Assembly (NCBI GenBank): GCA_021733665.1
Contig: JAHREI010000003.1
Coordinates: forward strand, 372,001 to 436,000
DNA from: Bacillus subtilis
GTDB taxonomy: Bacteria > Pseudomonadota > Alphaproteobacteria > Rhizobiales > Rhizobiaceae
DNA length: 64,000 nucleotides
Direction: 5' to 3'
The position numbers and the translations under genes are program-made. Position 1 is the first letter of the stretch, and every line of letters starts with the position of its first letter. This document shows, piece by piece, positions 1 to 8,289 of this stretch. Under the pieces are notes generated by a model. It was not told the origin of the DNA. It saw nothing but the letters and a program-made list of their open reading frames with translations, and searched no databases.

Positions 1-83
1 GCCGTATAAAACGGGGCATAAATTACCTGCCAACACAGTGTGTCCGGAATTTTGCCAGCAAATGACTAAGATCTGAATTCAAG

Positions 84-114
84 AGAAATGAGCGCACAAA
101 ACTGCGCGCTCATT
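84..114 (-). terminator. Terminator after the amino-acid binding protein gene
   Basis: A 9-bp perfect stem (87-95 with 106-114, arms AATGAGCGC/GCGCTCATT) closes a 10-nt loop. On the minus strand it is followed by a T-rich stretch (TTTCTCTT). It lies 27 nt past the stop of the minus-strand gene at 141, the usual position for an intrinsic terminator. If it works, the permease and ATPase genes for this binding protein are probably not cotranscribed with it on this side. Confidence 0.6.
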
Positions 115-140
115 CAACATGTGAAGCAATACTACAAAGA

Positions 141-902
141 TCAATAAATATCGAAGTCGAAATACTTCTGCATGATCTTGGCATAGGTACCGTTTTTACG
201 GATGCCATCAATAGCTGTATTAAACTGTGCCTTCAGAGCATCATTGCCTTTTTTGATAGCAATACCGGTTTCGGTCTGTGTATTCGGCACGTCTTCAAGC
301 ATCACGCAGCAATCTTTGCCGGTGGTTTTTGCCCATTCAGCAATCGGAAACTTGTCGGAAATGACCGCATCCAGACGTCCTGTTGCGAGATCAGCAACAG
401 CTTCGTCGTTGGTCGGGTAGAGTTTGACATCTACGCCTGCTTTGGCAAGCACATCTTCAGCATAAATGGACTGAGTTGTACCGCCCTGTGCACCGATGGT
501 TTTGCCTTTAAAGTTTTCTGTCTTCGTATCTTTAATCGGGCTGTCTTTAGGGACAACAATCGCCAGCGGTGTGGAATAATATTTATTGGTGAAGTCGATC
601 TGTTTCAGACGATCTTCTGTAATGCTCATTGATGCGATAACCGCATCAAACTTATTGGACTGCAGACCCGGGATCATACCATCCCAGTCATTGGCCACGA
701 TCGTGCATTTTGCTTTCATTTCTTCGCAAAGTGCATTGGCAATATCAACGTCAAAGCCTTTCAGCGAACCATCGGCATCAACATAGTTGAATGGCGGATA
801 GGCGCCTTCTGTTGCAATGCGGATTTCCTTGATTTCTTGCGCTCCGGCAGAAGCTGCAAATGACGCAATCAAAAGTCCTGCAAACAAAACAGATTTACGC
901 AT
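141..902 (-). CDS. Polar amino-acid ABC transporter substrate-binding protein
   Basis: Periplasmic solute-binding protein of the lysine/arginine/ornithine/histidine type (SBP family 3), 253 residues. The start at 902 (MRKSVLFAG) sits behind a good GGGAGGT ribosome site; an in-frame extension to 989 lacks one. A signal peptide ends near SAGAQ. The mature N-terminus carries the family hallmark region (RIATEGAYPPFNY, then a GFDVDIA motif), and the ASMSIT and IGAQGGTT motifs line the ligand cleft in this family. No permease or ATPase gene is visible beside it. The flanking lysine/saccharopine-type dehydrogenase fits basic amino-acid use, but the ligand is inferred. Confidence 0.85.
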   Translation of the reverse strand: MRKSVLFAGLLIASFAASAGAQEIKEIRIATEGAYPPFNYVDADGSLKGFDVDIANALCEEMKAKCTIVANDWDGMIPGLQSNKFDAVIASMSITEDRLKQIDFTNKYYSTPLAIVVPKDSPIKDTKTENFKGKTIGAQGGTTQSIYAEDVLAKAGVDVKLYPTNDEAVADLATGRLDAVISDKFPIAEWAKTTGKDCCVMLEDVPNTQTETGIAIKKGNDALKAQFNTAIDGIRKNGTYAKIMQKYFDFDIY

Positions 903-950
903 TATACCTCCCGTAAAATAAACCTGATATTTCAGACTCCAGCTAAACAG

Positions 951-984
951 AAAAACGGGGCAAAGGAAAGCCCTTGCCCCGTTT
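951..984 (-). terminator. Terminator after the dehydrogenase gene
   Basis: An 11-bp perfect stem (953-963 with 974-984) encloses a short loop. On the minus strand it is followed by TTTTTCTG. It lies about 60 nt past the stop codon of the gene ending at 1048, so it probably separates that gene from the binding-protein gene. Confidence 0.7.
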
Positions 985-1047
985 CTCATTGCATCATGCT
1001 ATTCCGGTTTCGCATTAACGGTGCAAAAATCGGAATAATCTTCTAAA

Positions 1048-2121
1048 TTAGGCGTAAACTTTACCGAAACGGTTTGCGAGGAATTTATCCAGCGCAATAT
1101 CTTCCTGCTTCATGAAGCCCTGTGCAGGAATGCTGCCGTCAGCAAGCATATCAACAACAGCACAGATTGCAGAAGCTGTAGTGACCTGAATACCGGTCAT
1201 TTCCAGATCGCCCTGTGTCTGGTTGTAAACCTTGTTTGCATAGGTTTCCTGAGTCAGACGGCCATCCTTGTAACCGGTTACAGTTACGAAGATTACGATA
1301 ACGTCCTGCTGGGTGCCTGGAACTGCAGTTTCAAGGATGTCCTTGAATACGTCGCGGCGGTGACGCAGGCCGAGATCGTTGAGCAGAGTTTTGAAGATAT
1401 CACAATGGCCCGGGTAACGGATGGTGCGGTAGTTCAGGGTGCGAACTTTACCTTCGAGAGTTTCAGCCAGAGTGCCGAGACCACCGGAAGTGTTGAAAGC
1501 TTCGTACTGAACGCCTTCGAGCGAGAATTCTTCGCGCTCTTCCATAGCAGGAACCAGTGTCAGCTTACCGTTTACGATAGCTTCACATGGTTCGATATAT
1601 TCGTTGATAACGCCGTCCGTGCTCCATGTCAGGTTGTAGGTGATGGAGTTGGTCGGGAACTGTGGCAGAGCGCCAACGCGCATGCCAATGGATTCCAGCT
1701 TGTCGAATTTCTTGGCCAGATCGTAAGCAACGATCGAGATGAAGCCCGGAGCCAGACCGCACTGTGGAATGAAAGCGGTTTTAGCTGTTTTCGCCAGTTC
1801 TTTAACGTGGCGTGTGCTTGCAACGTCTTCAGTCAGGTCGAGGTAGTGAACGCCGGCTTTTGCAGCGGCATCAGCAATACGGATTGTCATCTGGTAAGGA
1901 GCAGCGCTGAGAACAGCGAATTTTCCGGCCAGAACAGCTTCAAGAGCGGTTGCATCGGCAATATCAACAACTTTCGTTGTGATGTTCTTTTTGCCTACGA
2001 GGGCTTTCAGCTGATCTTCCGAACGGTCTGTTACCGTTACATTATAATCACCGGTGTTACCCAGAAGCTGTGCAATTGTTACACCGATCTTACCGGCACC
2101 AACGACGACGACGTCTTTCAT
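1048..2121 (-). CDS. Saccharopine dehydrogenase / lysine 6-dehydrogenase family oxidoreductase
   Basis: NAD(P)-dependent oxidoreductase of the saccharopine dehydrogenase family, 357 residues, likely cytoplasmic. The N-terminus is a Rossmann fold with the dinucleotide motif VVVGAGKIGVTIA at residues 4-16. A central PQCGLAPGF motif and a C-terminal catalytic/dimer domain follow, as in LYS9-like and lysine 6-dehydrogenase proteins. The start at 2121 is an ATG overlapping the stop of a 12-codon upstream ORF (ATGA), so translation may be coupled. The divergent Lrp-type gene at 2351 is the obvious candidate regulator, and the neighbouring amino-acid binding protein supports a role in lysine or related amino-acid catabolism. 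The sequence alone does not settle saccharopine versus lysine as substrate. Confidence 0.8.
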   Translation of the reverse strand: MKDVVVVGAGKIGVTIAQLLGNTGDYNVTVTDRSEDQLKALVGKKNITTKVVDIADATALEAVLAGKFAVLSAAPYQMTIRIADAAAKAGVHYLDLTEDVASTRHVKELAKTAKTAFIPQCGLAPGFISIVAYDLAKKFDKLESIGMRVGALPQFPTNSITYNLTWSTDGVINEYIEPCEAIVNGKLTLVPAMEEREEFSLEGVQYEAFNTSGGLGTLAETLEGKVRTLNYRTIRYPGHCDIFKTLLNDLGLRHRRDVFKDILETAVPGTQQDVIVIFVTVTGYKDGRLTQETYANKVYNQTQGDLEMTGIQVTTASAICAVVDMLADGSIPAQGFMKQEDIALDKFLANRFGKVYA

Positions 2122-2156
2122 GACTGAACCTTTACTGACTGCTCTTGCTGTTCCAT
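2118..2156 (-). CDS. Possible 12-residue leader ORF coupled to the dehydrogenase
   Basis: A short ORF reads MEQQEQSVKVQS and stops in an ATGA overlap with the start of the dehydrogenase gene. It has the best Shine-Dalgarno sequence in the region: AGGAGGG ends about 6 nt before its ATG (complement at 2161-2169). The dehydrogenase ATG itself has only a modest AAAGG upstream. Ribosomes loading at the strong site would therefore reach the real gene by termination-reinitiation. The peptide has no recognised family, and its Gln/Glu-rich sequence gives no clear attenuator signal. Confidence 0.45.
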   Translation of the reverse strand: MEQQEQSVKVQS

Positions 2157-2350
2157 CTATCGCCCTCCTGATAAGTCCTACCAGCTTCGATAAATGTAAC
2201 ACATTAATAATACTGCATTATTTTCCGGACATGTTGATTCACGTCCAAAAGATGATGGCATAGAGTCGCAGAATTTTCGTCAAAAAGAAGTATCCAAAAT
2301 GACGGAATGACGCTATATATTTGGTCGAAGTGACGTTTGCGAGGTTCAAA

Positions 2351-2779
2351 ATGACGACAAAAGCCGATATGGCCCTGATTGCTCTTTTACGCGAGAATGC
2401 CCGGGCATCAACAGCAACGCTGGCCAGACGGCTTGGGGTCTCACGCACGACTGTTCAGAGCCGCATCGACCGGCTGGAAAAGCGCGGTATTATTACAGGC
2501 TATACGGTTAAATTATCGTCAGAGCATGAGAGCCATCTGGTGCGCGCCCATGTCTTGGTGACCGCATTACCGAAATTCGCACCAAAGGTCGAAATTGGTC
2601 TCAAACCTATGATGGCCGTGCGCTCTGTTCATTCAATCAGCGGTAATTTCGATATGATCGTGATTGTTGAAGCACCGTCAATCGGTGAGCTCGATAGTGT
2701 GCTGGATCAGATCGGCGCTTTGGAAGGTGTGGAACGCACAATGTCCTCTATCATTCTCTCTACACGAATTGAGCGTTGA
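2351..2779 (+). CDS. Lrp/AsnC family transcriptional regulator
   Basis: A 142-residue Lrp/AsnC protein. The N-terminal helix-turn-helix (about residues 3-55, with ARRLGVSRTTVQSRIDRLEK) is followed by an effector-binding RAM/ACT-like domain. ATG at 2351 is chosen because GAGG lies just upstream and the HTH begins immediately; an in-frame extension to 2321 has no ribosome site. The gene is divergent from the dehydrogenase at 2121, the standard arrangement for a local Lrp regulator of an amino-acid catabolic gene. Control of that neighbour is inferred. Confidence 0.85.
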   Translation: MTTKADMALIALLRENARASTATLARRLGVSRTTVQSRIDRLEKRGIITGYTVKLSSEHESHLVRAHVLVTALPKFAPKVEIGLKPMMAVRSVHSISGNFDMIVIVEAPSIGELDSVLDQIGALEGVERTMSSIILSTRIER

Positions 2780-3093
2780 GTATCAAAATAGCTTTCTGCG
2801 GCTACATCTGGCTATAGGGAGAGTTTCCCGATTTGTGATGTGAAACTGCCACAGCAAGGCAGAAACTTGTCATATCTATCCGGCAAGAATTGCACTTCAA
2901 AACTTACAAGCTATATAGAACGTAGTATTTTCAGCGCGATCTATGCGCCTGTTCTGGAAAGGGAGCACGACAATGCAAAGCATTATCCTTCACCCTGCAA
3001 GGGTTTCAGCTTAACCCAGTGATTACTGGCGAATGTTGATTGAACTGTTGGTTCCGCCAGCAGATGATATCCTGTATCCAGAGTTTAAAAATT
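2780..3093. other. Intergenic stretch upstream of rtcB2
   Basis: This 314-nt region between the Lrp gene and rtcB2 holds no gene I can support. A 60-codon open frame (2840-3022) has no ribosome site and no recognisable protein features. I looked for a sigma-54 promoter, since classical rtcBA is sigma-54 dependent, and found only a partial match with wrong spacing near 2965-2985. Confidence 0.5.
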
Positions 3094-4302
3094 ATGGGCA
3101 TTCACGATGTGAGCATCAGCTCTCCTATAGCCGGAGTCGTTGCTCCGGCAATTTTACGACATTTTTATACGGACAAAACATGGGTGGAAGGGGAAACCCT
3201 TCGCCAGCTTAACGACATGGCACAATTAAACGGTGCCATAGCCATCGCAGCATTTCCGGATTTGCATCCGGGAAAATATGGGCCGACCGGCATGGCTTTG
3301 CTTGCTGAGCGGCTCCACCCGCTATTGATCGGCAATGATATCGGTTGTGGTATGAGCCTGTTTGCTCTTGATCTGCCATTACGCAAATTGCGGCTTGATA
3401 AAGCGGAACAGAAACTGAGAGAATTGGAATATCAAACTCTGTCCAATATTCCTGACAAGATGGCAGAATGCGGGCTTGCACCTGATCTTTTTCCGGAAGG
3501 TATGGGAACCATTGGCGGAGGCAACCACTTTTGTGAGTTGCAAGCAGTAGATCAGATCTTTGCTCCATCACCAGAACACCCTTTTGATGAGCAAAAGCTC
3601 TATCTTTTAGTGCATTCCGGTTCACGAGGATTAGGGACAACTGCCTTCTCGGCATTTCTTGCAAGTGATAAAACCGGCCATGAAGGGCTGAAGCCGAATT
3701 CTCCGACTTTCATAGACTGGAAAAAAGCACATGATCAATGTGTGCTCTGGGCTTCACTGAACCGCAAGCTGATTGCAGAACGGGCAGCAAAAGCCTTGCA
3801 TGCAGACCTGCAACTCATAGCAGATGTTCCGCATAATCTTGTCCGGTTTACACCGGAGGGAATTATCCATCACAAAGGTGCAGCTGTAGCACATTCCGGC
3901 GATTTAATTCCCATTGCCGGATCACGGGCAAGTCTGAGTTATGTGGTGCGCGCCTGCGATGCGGTCACCCAATCTCTGAATGCCGTTTCTCATGGTGCGG
4001 GGCGAAAATATGATCGGGCAAGCATGCAAGCGCGTGTGGGAAAACTACGTTCACAACGTGAACATCTGACACGTAATGCATGGGGCGGCAGAGCAATCTG
4101 TGATGACCGCGCATTACTAGTGGAAGAATCTGCTGCAGCTTACAAGGATTCAACACAGGTCGTTACTGATCTTCAAGAACATAATCTTGTTGCGCCTATT
4201 GCAGCTATGCGCCCACTGCTCACTTATAAGAAAGCACATATGCAAAACAGTACTGAAAAGCCGAAAGACAAGAGCAGGAGAGCACATTATGCAAAGCGTT
4301 GA
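3094..4302 (+). CDS. rtcB2: RtcB-type RNA ligase of the PrfH-associated RtcB2 group
   Basis: RtcB seals RNA 2',3'-cyclic-phosphate or 3'-phosphate ends to 5'-OH ends using Mn2+ and GTP. This 402-residue protein shows the expected active-site blocks in order: DLHPGKYGPTG, GNDIGCG (metal Asp/Cys), GGGNHFCEL (Asn/His), VHSGSRGLG (His), DVPHN (His) and SHGAGR, whose His is the guanylylated nucleophile in the family. All appear intact. It is shorter than canonical RtcB, and its stop overlaps the start of prfH by 14 nt, which places it in the RtcB2 branch. ATG at 3094 begins a natural N-terminus; the ribosome site is weak. Published work links RtcB2-PrfH to repair of ribosomes whose 16S decoding centre is cut by colicin E3-like nucleases. 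I infer the same role here. Confidence 0.85.
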   Translation: MGIHDVSISSPIAGVVAPAILRHFYTDKTWVEGETLRQLNDMAQLNGAIAIAAFPDLHPGKYGPTGMALLAERLHPLLIGNDIGCGMSLFALDLPLRKLRLDKAEQKLRELEYQTLSNIPDKMAECGLAPDLFPEGMGTIGGGNHFCELQAVDQIFAPSPEHPFDEQKLYLLVHSGSRGLGTTAFSAFLASDKTGHEGLKPNSPTFIDWKKAHDQCVLWASLNRKLIAERAAKALHADLQLIADVPHNLVRFTPEGIIHHKGAAVAHSGDLIPIAGSRASLSYVVRACDAVTQSLNAVSHGAGRKYDRASMQARVGKLRSQREHLTRNAWGGRAICDDRALLVEESAAAYKDSTQVVTDLQEHNLVAPIAAMRPLLTYKKAHMQNSTEKPKDKSRRAHYAKR

Positions 4303-4900
4303 TCTGCTTTTGTCATCAGGAACCGGTCCTGCGGAATGCCGTGTTGCGCTAAGTCGACTGGTTGGCATCTTACAAAAAGAAGCAACACAACTTGAGTGCT
4401 CATTCGAAATGGCATCTGCCACAGCGCCAGATAAACATGGCCCCAAATCTGTGCTTATCACTTTGGAGGGTGATGCCGCAAACCAGATTGCGCGAGACTA
4501 TTGCGGTACGATTAAGTTCATATTTAAAAGCCCTGTTCGTCCGCAACATAAACGTCAGAACTGGTTTGTTTCTGTCAGCAAAGCCGAACTGACACGGGTA
4601 AGCGATGTGAACATTCGTTCCGAAGATGTGCGTTATGAAACACTGCGTGCCGGAGGCCCTGGTGGGCAACATCAAAACACTACAGACAGCGCGGTACGTA
4701 TTGTTCACATTCCGACCGGTATTCAATTAACCGCACGCAATGAACGATCACAACACCGCAACAAAGCGGCCGCGTTGGATCGTCTCAAAAGTGTCTTACA
4801 GCATTTTCAGGAACAGGAATTAGAAAATGCAAAAGCTGCCCGTCATCAGGATAATCGCAATATCGAGCGTGGCAACGAGATCAAATCTTTTCGTTTCTGA
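4289..4900 (+). CDS. prfH: Peptide chain release factor H (PrfH)
   Basis: Class I release-factor-like protein of 203 residues, much shorter than RF1/RF2 (about 360). It retains the peptidyl-tRNA hydrolysis motif in RAGGPGGQHQNTTDSAVR, where GGQ enters the peptidyl-transferase centre, and the following HIPTGIQL strand. The N-terminal RF domain 1 and the stop-codon-reading PxT/SPF region of RF1/RF2 are not visible, as is typical of PrfH. ATG at 4289 follows AGGAGAG and overlaps the rtcB2 stop, so the two are cotranscribed and probably coupled. In the published model PrfH frees stalled peptides from ribosomes damaged at the decoding centre so that RtcB2 can religate the rRNA. Confidence 0.88.
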   Translation: MQSVDLLLSSGTGPAECRVALSRLVGILQKEATQLECSFEMASATAPDKHGPKSVLITLEGDAANQIARDYCGTIKFIFKSPVRPQHKRQNWFVSVSKAELTRVSDVNIRSEDVRYETLRAGGPGGQHQNTTDSAVRIVHIPTGIQLTARNERSQHRNKAAALDRLKSVLQHFQEQELENAKAARHQDNRNIERGNEIKSFRF

Positions 4901-4916
4901 TCTTTAATACACTTGT

Positions 4917-4950
4917 AAAAAGCCCGTGATGTTCATTACGGGCTTTTCCA
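4917..4950. terminator. Bidirectional terminator between prfH and the M20 hydrolase
   Basis: The stem AGCCCGT (4921-4927) pairs with ACGGGCT (4938-4944) around a 10-nt loop. It is flanked by A residues on the left and TTTT on the right, so it can terminate the convergent genes on both strands. Confidence 0.75.
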
Positions 4951-4965
4951 TTTTTATAGAGAGGT

Positions 4966-6390
4966 TCAGCCTTTGGACATATCCAATGGCGGTTCAACGC
5001 CTTCGCTCAGCGGGCTGATATAGGGTGTGCGCGCAGTCTGTGCCGCCAGTGCCGCCTTGGCATCTGCCATGAGCACCGGATCACTCAGCACAGCAAGACC
5101 TGTCGCGGCCATTGCTTTTGCCACATGCACCATTGCTTTGTGTGCTGCCGGAGATTTACCCTGCGCCACCACCTGCCATGTATGGAAAGGTGTGCCGATC
5201 GCGACTGTCGGTGCATGAACCTGCACAGTCGGCACCACCCAGCTGACATCGCCAATATCAGTCGAGCCGATCTGCGGCTTATGCGGCTGATCAAGCGGCA
5301 CCAGAAACTCGGCCAGTGGTGCATCCGTCTCCGGCATACCAATCACATTATAGACGGATGAGATTTCTTCCGGTGAGAGAGTGGCACGGATTTTGCGGGC
5401 ATAATCGCGATCCTGATCGTCAAATTCCGGTGCACCCAGCTCCTGCATGGTGCGATACAGTGCCTGTTCCAGCGGCTTGTTGCCCAGCGTATTGGAAACC
5501 GCGCTGACGATCTTCATCTCCATGCGGGTTTCGGTCATCATCGCCGCACCCTGCGCAATCTTGTTCACGCGATTAACCAGTGACAGCATGGTCTGCAAAT
5601 CCATTGCACGAATGGAATAGCGCACCCGCGCATGGGCTTGCACCACATTCGGCGCAATGCCACCGGTATCCAGCAAAGCATAATGAATACGCGCATCAGA
5701 TGGCATATGTTCACGCATATAATTGACGCCGACATTCATCAGTTCAACTGCATCAAGCGCACTGCGTCCAAGATGCGGCGCAGCTGCCGCATGAGAAGCA
5801 CGACCGGTAAAAATGAAGTCCGCACGGGTATTAGCCAGTGATAAAGCGGGAGCCACTTCCCAGAAGCTGTATGGATGCCACGAGATTGCAACATCGGCAT
5901 CGTCAAAAGCACCGGCACGCACCATAAAAGCCTTGGCCGCACCACCCTCTTCCGCAGGACAGCCATAATAGCGCACACGCCCCGGAATTTTATGTTCAGC
6001 CAGATAATTTTTCAACGCCACAGCGGCCAGTAATGCGCCAGCGCCCAGCAGATTATGGCCGCAGCCATGGCCATGACCACCCGCTTCAATCGGCTTATGT
6101 TCCGACGCACCGGCTTCCTGACTGAGACCCGGCAGCGCATCATATTCGCCCATGAAAGCAATAACCGGCCCGCCTTCACCGGCTTCGCCAATCACAGAGG
6201 TAGGAATACCGGCAATGCCCTCTGTTACGCGAAAACCATGATGAAGCAATTCAGCCTTATGTTCAGCCATAGAGCGCTCTTCGGTATAGCAAACCTCCGG
6301 CATTCCCCAGACGCGGTCGCTCATTTCGATGAGGCGCTGCTTTTCGTCCTCAACCTTCTGCCACAAGTCCTGGCGGTCATTCATGCTCAT
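4966..6390 (-). CDS. M20 family amidohydrolase (AbgB-like)
   Basis: Metal-dependent amidohydrolase/peptidase of the M20D type, 474 residues, predicted cytoplasmic. Metal-binding blocks are visible: GHGHGCGHN near residue 105, PAEEGG (catalytic Glu) and ISWHPYS. An inserted dimerisation domain carries the GRASHAAAAPH lid motif. It resembles aminobenzoyl-glutamate hydrolase AbgB and related N-acyl amino-acid or aminoacyl-peptide hydrolases. It is the last gene of the dipeptide-transporter operon, 22 nt after the esterase-like gene, so its substrate is probably what the transporter brings in. ATG at 6390 removes an unsupported 48-residue extension. Confidence 0.8.
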   Translation of the reverse strand: MSMNDRQDLWQKVEDEKQRLIEMSDRVWGMPEVCYTEERSMAEHKAELLHHGFRVTEGIAGIPTSVIGEAGEGGPVIAFMGEYDALPGLSQEAGASEHKPIEAGGHGHGCGHNLLGAGALLAAVALKNYLAEHKIPGRVRYYGCPAEEGGAAKAFMVRAGAFDDADVAISWHPYSFWEVAPALSLANTRADFIFTGRASHAAAAPHLGRSALDAVELMNVGVNYMREHMPSDARIHYALLDTGGIAPNVVQAHARVRYSIRAMDLQTMLSLVNRVNKIAQGAAMMTETRMEMKIVSAVSNTLGNKPLEQALYRTMQELGAPEFDDQDRDYARKIRATLSPEEISSVYNVIGMPETDAPLAEFLVPLDQPHKPQIGSTDIGDVSWVVPTVQVHAPTVAIGTPFHTWQVVAQGKSPAAHKAMVHVAKAMAATGLAVLSDPVLMADAKAALAAQTARTPYISPLSEGVEPPLDMSKG

Positions 6391-6412
6391 TGGATCATTC
6401 CCATATAAAAAC

Positions 6413-7288
6413 TTATAAATTCGTTGCTTCTTCAAAGACCAGCTCGGATGCGGGCGGGATGCGCCCCTCAAACCAGTAAGCCGCAGCGGCACGGGACATG
6501 GCAGCTCCGTCATGACCGACACCGGCCACATCAATCAGCTTCCAGTTGAACGGCATGCCTAAGCTTTGAGCTTGTTTTTGCGCAAAGTCATAAACGAAAT
6601 ATGCGCGTTTATAGCGGGAAGGTCCCTGCGCGAATGCCTCCGGCTGATCCGGCAAATTAGGATCAGCCTCATCAATATCCTGATCACCGGCGAAAATATG
6701 CATCGGATAGGCAAACCAACGGGCAAGCTGCGCCTCATCCAGACCAATGCCGCCCATACCTTCCGGAAATTTACGCTTCAGATCAGGTAGAGTGTACCAG
6801 CCCGGATTGGCCGCAACGACATCCGAGAAAATACCGTGATCCTGCGTGGCAAGCAGACGGTGCGAGAACTGACCGCCAGCCGAATGACCGTATAAACGCG
6901 CCTGTTTCTGCGTGGTTACACCACCGGCCTGAAGCGTTGCAAAAACACGGGCAGGCACACCATAAAGCCAATTCTGTTTTTCACGCACAAGCCCTGCACT
7001 TTCATCGAGGATCAGTCCGTTATTATAGCTTTCCGCCATCGGGAACTGCGCATCGGGGAAAGTCGGAGCAACGATCAGCAAGCGGTGTTTTTCAGCCGCC
7101 GGAATCCAGAAATCGCGATATTCATCACCGTTACGCAACATACCATGCTGCACTATGATGACAGGGTCTTCGGGGCAATAGCTTTCAGGGCGATAGAAGT
7201 TTACTTCCAGCGGTCTGTCCGGATGATACTGATCAATAAACGGCAGCGTACTGCGTCCGGCTTCTGGACGAAGAATGGTGGTAGTCAT
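6413..7288 (-). CDS. Alpha/beta hydrolase (poly(3-hydroxybutyrate)-depolymerase/esterase-like)
   Basis: A 291-residue serine hydrolase of the alpha/beta fold. The nucleophile elbow GHSAGGQ, an oxyanion-side VQHGMLRNG segment and a late GVGHDGA histidine region give a plausible Ser-Asp-His triad. There is no signal peptide, so it should be cytoplasmic. Its ATG (ribosome site GGAGACATA) overlaps the stop of the upstream ATPase by one base (TAATG), so it belongs to the transporter operon. It probably hydrolyses an ester or amide in the imported compound, before or after the M20 enzyme. The substrate is unknown. Confidence 0.7.
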   Translation of the reverse strand: MTTTILRPEAGRSTLPFIDQYHPDRPLEVNFYRPESYCPEDPVIIVQHGMLRNGDEYRDFWIPAAEKHRLLIVAPTFPDAQFPMAESYNNGLILDESAGLVREKQNWLYGVPARVFATLQAGGVTTQKQARLYGHSAGGQFSHRLLATQDHGIFSDVVAANPGWYTLPDLKRKFPEGMGGIGLDEAQLARWFAYPMHIFAGDQDIDEADPNLPDQPEAFAQGPSRYKRAYFVYDFAQKQAQSLGMPFNWKLIDVAGVGHDGAAMSRAAAAYWFEGRIPPASELVFEEATNL

Positions 7289-8289
7289 TATGTCTCCGGA
7301 TTATGCAAATGACAGGCAGCGCTCTGGTCGGCTGTCACACTTTCAAGTTCAGGGCGGCGCTCGCGGCATACCGGCATGGCATGGGCGCAACGCGGATGAA
7401 ACGGGCAGCCGGAAGGAGGATTAAGCGGTGACGGCAGATCACCGGTCAACGGCTGGAAATCACGTTTACGACGGCTGATCGACGGGCTGGCATTAATCAG
7501 TGCCGCACTATAGGGATGCGCAGGCTTGCTGAAAATTGCGGCTGCGGAACCAATCTCAACGATACGGCCGAGATACATGATCGCGATGCGATCGCTGATA
7601 TGCTGCACAACGCCAAGGTCATGGCTGACAAACAGATAGGTCAGCCCGTAGCGGGCACGCAAATCCATAAACAGATTAATCACCTGCGCCTGAATGGACA
7701 CATCAAGCGCCGATACCGGCTCGTCGCACACCAGAAAATCAGGCTTCACTGACAAAGCGCGGGCAATGCCGATACGCTGACGCTGACCACCGGAAAATTG
7801 GTGCGGGTAGCGGTCACGATAGGCGAGATCAAGCCCCACCTCTTCCAGCGCTTTGTTCACCGCACCGGCAATCTCGGCTTTCGGCATCAGGCGATGCACC
7901 TTCAGTGCCTCACCGACAATTTGATTGACCTTCATGCGCGGATCAAGCGAGGCGTAAGGATCCTGAAAAATCATCTGCACTTTCAAAAGAAAGTCGAGCT
8001 TTTCACGGCCCTTGAGCTTTTCAACGGCGTGACCGTCATAAAGCACATTGCCTGCGGTCGGCTGATAAATACCTGTAGCCATACGGGACAGGGTGGATTT
8101 CCCGCAGCCGGACTCGCCGACAAGTCCCAGCACCTCACCACGTTTGATACTCAGGTCAACACCATCTACCGCACGCAAAACCCGCGCCGGTGCAGCCTGT
8201 CCTGTCAGACGCAGAATGCGATCAGCCATTGTGGACTTCGAGTGAAAATGCTTCTTCACCCCGCGCATTTCAAAAAATGCATCACTCAT
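7288..8289 (-). CDS. Dipeptide/oligopeptide ABC transporter ATP-binding protein (DppF-like)
   Basis: A 333-residue ATPase of the peptide/nickel/opine uptake family. It has Walker A GESGCGKST, signature SGGQRQR, Walker B FLVCDEP, and the C-terminal oligopeptide-transporter tail with GCPFHPRC. A clear ribosome site (GGAGG) precedes ATG at 8289, which overlaps the end of the partner ATPase gene. It pairs with the DppD-like ATPase to drive the two permeases encoded upstream. Confidence 0.9.
   Translation of the reverse strand: MSDAFFEMRGVKKHFHSKSTMADRILRLTGQAAPARVLRAVDGVDLSIKRGEVLGLVGESGCGKSTLSRMATGIYQPTAGNVLYDGHAVEKLKGREKLDFLLKVQMIFQDPYASLDPRMKVNQIVGEALKVHRLMPKAEIAGAVNKALEEVGLDLAYRDRYPHQFSGGQRQRIGIARALSVKPDFLVCDEPVSALDVSIQAQVINLFMDLRARYGLTYLFVSHDLGVVQHISDRIAIMYLGRIVEIGSAAAIFSKPAHPYSAALINASPSISRRKRDFQPLTGDLPSPLNPPSGCPFHPRCAHAMPVCRERRPELESVTADQSAACHLHNPET

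Noticed and set aside
1360-2127. A 255-codon plus-strand open frame opposite the dehydrogenase gene
   Set aside because: It is antisense to a clearly real Rossmann-fold gene, has no ribosome site and its product is not protein-like.
2960-2990. Possible sigma-54 promoter before rtcB2
   Set aside because: Only a partial match (GAGCACG ... TGCA) with the GG and GC elements wrongly spaced.
2840-3022. A 60-codon open frame between the Lrp gene and rtcB2
   Set aside because: No ribosome site, no recognisable domain or signal peptide; its length is expected by chance.
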